Shown here: piece after piece, positions 50,013-51,871 of the stretch | Position numbering within the stretch: position 1 is the first letter of the stretch | How the letters are laid out: each line of letters starts with the position of its first letter | Assembly (NCBI GenBank): GCA_903970465.1 | Contig: CAJCIO010000144.1 | Coordinates: forward strand, 1-51,871 | DNA length: 51,871 bases | Direction of reading: 5' to 3' | Source of the DNA: Gammaproteobacteria bacterium | Lineage (GTDB): Bacteria; Pseudomonadota; Gammaproteobacteria; Pseudomonadales; Pseudomonadaceae | Program-made: the position numbers and the translations under genes | The notes under the pieces: model-generated | Database searches by the model: none | The model's input: only the letters and a program-made list of their open reading frames with translations | Told to the model about the DNA's origin: nothing

Positions 50013-50930
50013 GTGCTGGAAATTCGTCATCTCAAGACCCTGCACGCCTTGCGCGAATCCGACAGCCTGGTAGAGGCCGCCGAACGCCTGCACCTGACCC
50101 AGTCCGCGTTGTCTCACCAGTTCAAGGAACTCGAGGAGCGCCTGGGCATGCCGCTGTTCATGCGCAAGACCAAACCGATCCGCTTCACCAGCGCGGGCCT
50201 GCGTCTGCTGCAACTGGCCGACGCCACGCTGCCCTTGCTGCGTGGCGCAGAGCGAGATATCGCAAGGCTCGCGGGCGGCACCGCCGGGCGCTTGCATATG
50301 GCCATCGAGTGCCACAGTTGCTTTCAATGGCTGATGCCGACCATCGATCAATTTCGCGACGCTTGGCCCGAGGTCGAACTCGACCTCGCCTCGGGGTTCG
50401 CCTTCGCGCCGTTACCGGCCTTGGCCCGCGGCGACCTCGACCTGGTGGTGACGTCCGACCCGGTGGAACTGGCGGGTATCACCTATGTGCCATTGTTCAC
50501 TTATGAGGCAATGCTGGCGGTGGCCAATCAACATCCGCTGGCCACCAAGCCGTTTATCGTGCCCGCAGACTTGGCCAGCGAGACATTGATCACCTATCCC
50601 GTGGAGCGTGATCGCCTGGATATCTTCACGCGCTTCCTGGAACCTGCCGACGTCGAACCCGGGCAAGTCCGCACGGCCGAGCTGACGGTGATGATGATGC
50701 AACTGGTGGCCAGCGGTCGTGGCGTGTGTGGCATGCCGCACTGGGCGCTGCACGAATACAGCTCGCGCGGCTATGTGAGGGCCAAACGCCTGGGCGACAA
50801 GGGCCTGTTCGCGACGCTGTATGCGGCGGTGCGTACCGACATGCTCGATGCGCCGTATATGCGCGACTTTTTGCTGACCGCCAAAGACACTTCGTTCTCG
50901 ACCCTGGATGGGGTCAGCGCGGCGCGTTGA
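50013..50930 (+). CDS. metR: LysR-type regulator MetR
   Basis: A 305-residue LysR regulator: N-terminal HTH (residues 1-60, IRHLKTLHALRESDSLVEAAERLHLTQSALSHQFKELEERLG) and an effector domain. MetR senses homocysteine and activates metE, with which it is divergent. The frame opens with GTG at 50013, GGAG seven bases before; no better in-frame ATG was found. It ends nine bases before the convergent Nudix gene. Confidence 0.92.
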   Translation: MLEIRHLKTLHALRESDSLVEAAERLHLTQSALSHQFKELEERLGMPLFMRKTKPIRFTSAGLRLLQLADATLPLLRGAERDIARLAGGTAGRLHMAIECHSCFQWLMPTIDQFRDAWPEVELDLASGFAFAPLPALARGDLDLVVTSDPVELAGITYVPLFTYEAMLAVANQHPLATKPFIVPADLASETLITYPVERDRLDIFTRFLEPADVEPGQVRTAELTVMMMQLVASGRGVCGMPHWALHEYSSRGYVRAKRLGDKGLFATLYAAVRTDMLDAPYMRDFLLTAKDTSFSTLDGVSAAR

Positions 50931-50939
50931 ACGGTGCGC

Positions 50940-51359
50940 TCAGGCGCTGCGGTGGGCTTGGGCGAATTGGCGCTGCAAGGGCAAGATAAGGTCGCGAGTC
51001 AGCGGTGCCAGTTCGAGGTGCCCGACCTGGTCGATGTCAACCCAGCAAGCCTCTTCGATTTCGGCAGCGGGCTGCACGGCCGCGGCGCTGTGTACGCGAA
51101 ACAGTTCGGCACGCACCTCGAACCCGGGTTCGTTGGCGGCCGGGGCGCTGAACTGGCCGAGGTACTCGGCTTGCGGAGCGTCGATGGTCAGGCCCAGCTC
51201 TTCGAACAGTTCCCGAGCCAGGGCCTCGACGGGCCGTTCGTGAGCCTCGATCTTGCCGCCGGGCTGCATGAAGGCCGTGGTGCCACGCTTGCGCACCAGC
51301 AGGGTTCGGCCTTGGGCGTCGAGCAGCAAGGCGGCGGCGATATGGATGATCTTCGACAT
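50940..51359 (-). CDS. Nudix hydrolase
   Basis: A 139-residue enzyme with an intact Nudix box: GGKIEAHERPVEALARELFEE-LGL fits G-x5-E-x7-R-E-U-x-E-E-x-G-U (near residues 33-57). It likely cleaves a nucleoside diphosphate derivative; substrate unknown. The start MSKIIH at 51359 is chosen; the longer frame to 51398 lacks support. It is convergent with metR. Not a MutT with confidence. Confidence 0.88.
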   Translation of the reverse strand: MSKIIHIAAALLLDAQGRTLLVRKRGTTAFMQPGGKIEAHERPVEALARELFEELGLTIDAPQAEYLGQFSAPAANEPGFEVRAELFRVHSAAAVQPAAEIEEACWVDIDQVGHLELAPLTRDLILPLQRQFAQAHRSA

Positions 51360-51518
51360 GGCGGTTTCGTCCTGAATAAAGGCGGCGCAGGATCGCATGA
51401 CGGGTCTCGACCGCCAAGGCTGCAGGAAGATATTTGCTGCAACGCTGTGGCTCGGCCAATGACGCTGCGCTTGGCGCCAAGGCAGTTGATCGTTGCATCA
51501 GACTTTGCCCCCCGCACC
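51360..51518. other. Intergenic stretch between the Nudix gene and the GacA box
   Basis: About 160 bases with no credible gene; presumably the Nudix promoter on the minus strand. Short reverse frames here are not supported. Confidence 0.35.
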
Positions 51519-51536
51519 TGTAGTCAAACACTTACA
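51519..51536 (+). promoter_or_regulatory. GacA-type upstream activating sequence
   Basis: TGTAGTCAAACACTTACA matches TGTAAG-N6-CTTACA at ten of twelve positions, with the right half perfect. Its centre is about 65 bases upstream of the predicted small-RNA start, the placement known for some rsm promoters in fluorescent pseudomonads. Confidence 0.75.
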
Positions 51537-51558
51537 CGCCGCAGCGGTGATTGGCTCT

Positions 51559-51586
51559 ATGGCACGACGTACTGACCCGGTAATCT
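51559..51586 (+). promoter_or_regulatory. Predicted promoter of the small RNA
   Basis: ATGGCA (51559-51564) and TAATCT (51581-51586), spacing 16, predict a start near 51593. The weak -35 fits an activator-dependent promoter. Confidence 0.5.
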
Positions 51587-51592
51587 GAACCC

Positions 51593-51703
51593 ATCAACAG
51601 CAGCGCAGGCAGCGCTGCTGGATCAAGGACGATCGACCATGGCCCGGAGGGCTGCCGCAGGGATGTGGAATGGTCTTGGGAAACCCGCTTCGGCGGGTTT
51701 TTT
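51593..51703 (+). ncRNA. rsmX: RsmX/Y/Z-like small RNA sequestering RsmA/RsmE
   Basis: About 111 nt, ending in an intrinsic terminator. Six GGA motifs are present (at 51620, 51627, 51646, 51661, 51667 and 51679). Two are displayed in hexaloops: GATC-AAGGAC-GATC (51621-51634) and CCGC-AGGGAT-GTGG (51655-51668), matching A-N-GGA in a loop, the target of RsmA/RsmE proteins. A perfect nine-base stem at the 5' end (CAGCAGCGC, loop AGGCA) starts the molecule. The GacA box and promoter are upstream. RsmX is the closest by size and box distance; RsmY or Z cannot be excluded. There is no ORF here of merit. Confidence 0.75.
51681..51703 (+). terminator. Intrinsic terminator of the small RNA
   Basis: AAACCCGC-TTCG-GCGGGTTT: an eight-base stem with a UUCG loop and six T residues. 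Confidence 0.93.
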
Positions 51704-51737
51704 ATTGCCTTGGATTTGGGATCGGCTTGGCCAGCAG

Positions 51738-51765
51738 GGCAACGGCAACGGCAACGGCAACGGCA
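51738..51765. repeat. Hexamer tandem repeat GGCAAC
   Basis: Four perfect copies of GGCAAC (51738-51761) followed by GGCA. It lies in noncoding sequence after the small RNA; short reverse frames (Cys-Arg repeats) are artefacts. Confidence 0.9.
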
Positions 51766-51871
51766 GAAGATTGTTGGCGGTGGCTTGGGGATTTGTGTGC
51801 AGGTCCTTTGCTGCGGGCCTGTGCGGCTCGCCCTGCCCATTGGCCCTTCGCCTAGGCTCAGGTTACCCGCG

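Noticed and set aside
51560..51576. TGGCACG as a second sigma-54 promoter at the small RNA
   Set aside because: No GC at the correct ten-base distance after GG.
51532..51840. Reverse frame with a repeated Cys-Arg stretch
   Set aside because: It is produced by the GGCAAC hexamer repeat and overlaps the small RNA; not a protein.
1..51871. CRISPR arrays, tRNA or rRNA genes, insertion sequences
   Set aside because: No regularly spaced direct repeats, cloverleaf-like genes, or transposase reading frames were seen.

Overview
The window is a gene-dense, GC-rich chromosomal segment of a Pseudomonas, most likely of the P. fluorescens/P. putida side of the genus. Three things suggest this: the gene contents and order (dcd-mrp-metG-rnfB-like-nth; argG-motY-pyrC-rnt-bfd-bfr-grxD-argF; glpFK-glpR-glpD; aatJQMP-aauSR), the type of REP palindromes between genes (cores resembling GTAGCGAGGGGCTTGCC and GTGGGAGCGGGCTTGC), and a GacA-type small RNA at the right end. 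No transposase, integrase, tRNA, rRNA or CRISPR array was seen.

Region by region. 1-9884: a DNA-repair set (ligase-associated exonuclease, ATP-dependent ligase, Lhr helicase, ligase-associated metallophosphoesterase) split in the middle by a five-gene basic amino acid uptake operon in the order J-Q-M-O-P. That operon is preceded by a sigma-54 promoter and NtrC-like sites. 9829-17638: housekeeping genes (pheC, a small unknown, dcd, a cold-shock gene, mrp/apbC, metG, an orphan RnfB-like ferredoxin, nth, a 59-residue PA3496-type gene). 17725-19380: an orphan LuxR-type response regulator and an unknown two-helix membrane protein in a lower-GC patch. 19466-29482: argG, motY, pyrC-rnt, iron storage (bfd with a Fur box, bfr), grxD, argF with an orphan ABC ATPase, a PhzF-like isomerase and YbaK. 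29809-35011: glycerol catabolism (glpF, glpK, glpR, glpD). 35298-41812: acidic amino acid uptake (aatJQMP) followed by its two-component system AauS/AauR; the transport promoter carries AauR-like palindromes and a strong -24/-12 promoter. 41938-47559: one 1873-codon gene of the Pseudomonas dermonecrotic-toxin-domain (DUF6543-like) type. 47596-51359: metE (minus), divergent metR, and a Nudix hydrolase. 51519-51703: a GacA-box and a roughly 110-nt RsmX/Y/Z-like small RNA with six GGA motifs.

How they work together. The two transport operons, each under sigma-54, bring in basic and acidic amino acids; argG and argF supply arginine biosynthesis nearby. The glp block forms a self-contained regulon with GlpR operators in front of glpD. 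bfd and bfr form the iron release and storage pair. The most novel-looking items are the giant toxin-like protein, the RsmX-like RNA, the nitrogen-regulated operon lodged inside the Lhr/ligase cluster, a GlpF whose first NPA motif reads SPA, and the unknown membrane protein at 18862-19380. All functional names are read from sequence motifs and remembered families; no database search was possible.
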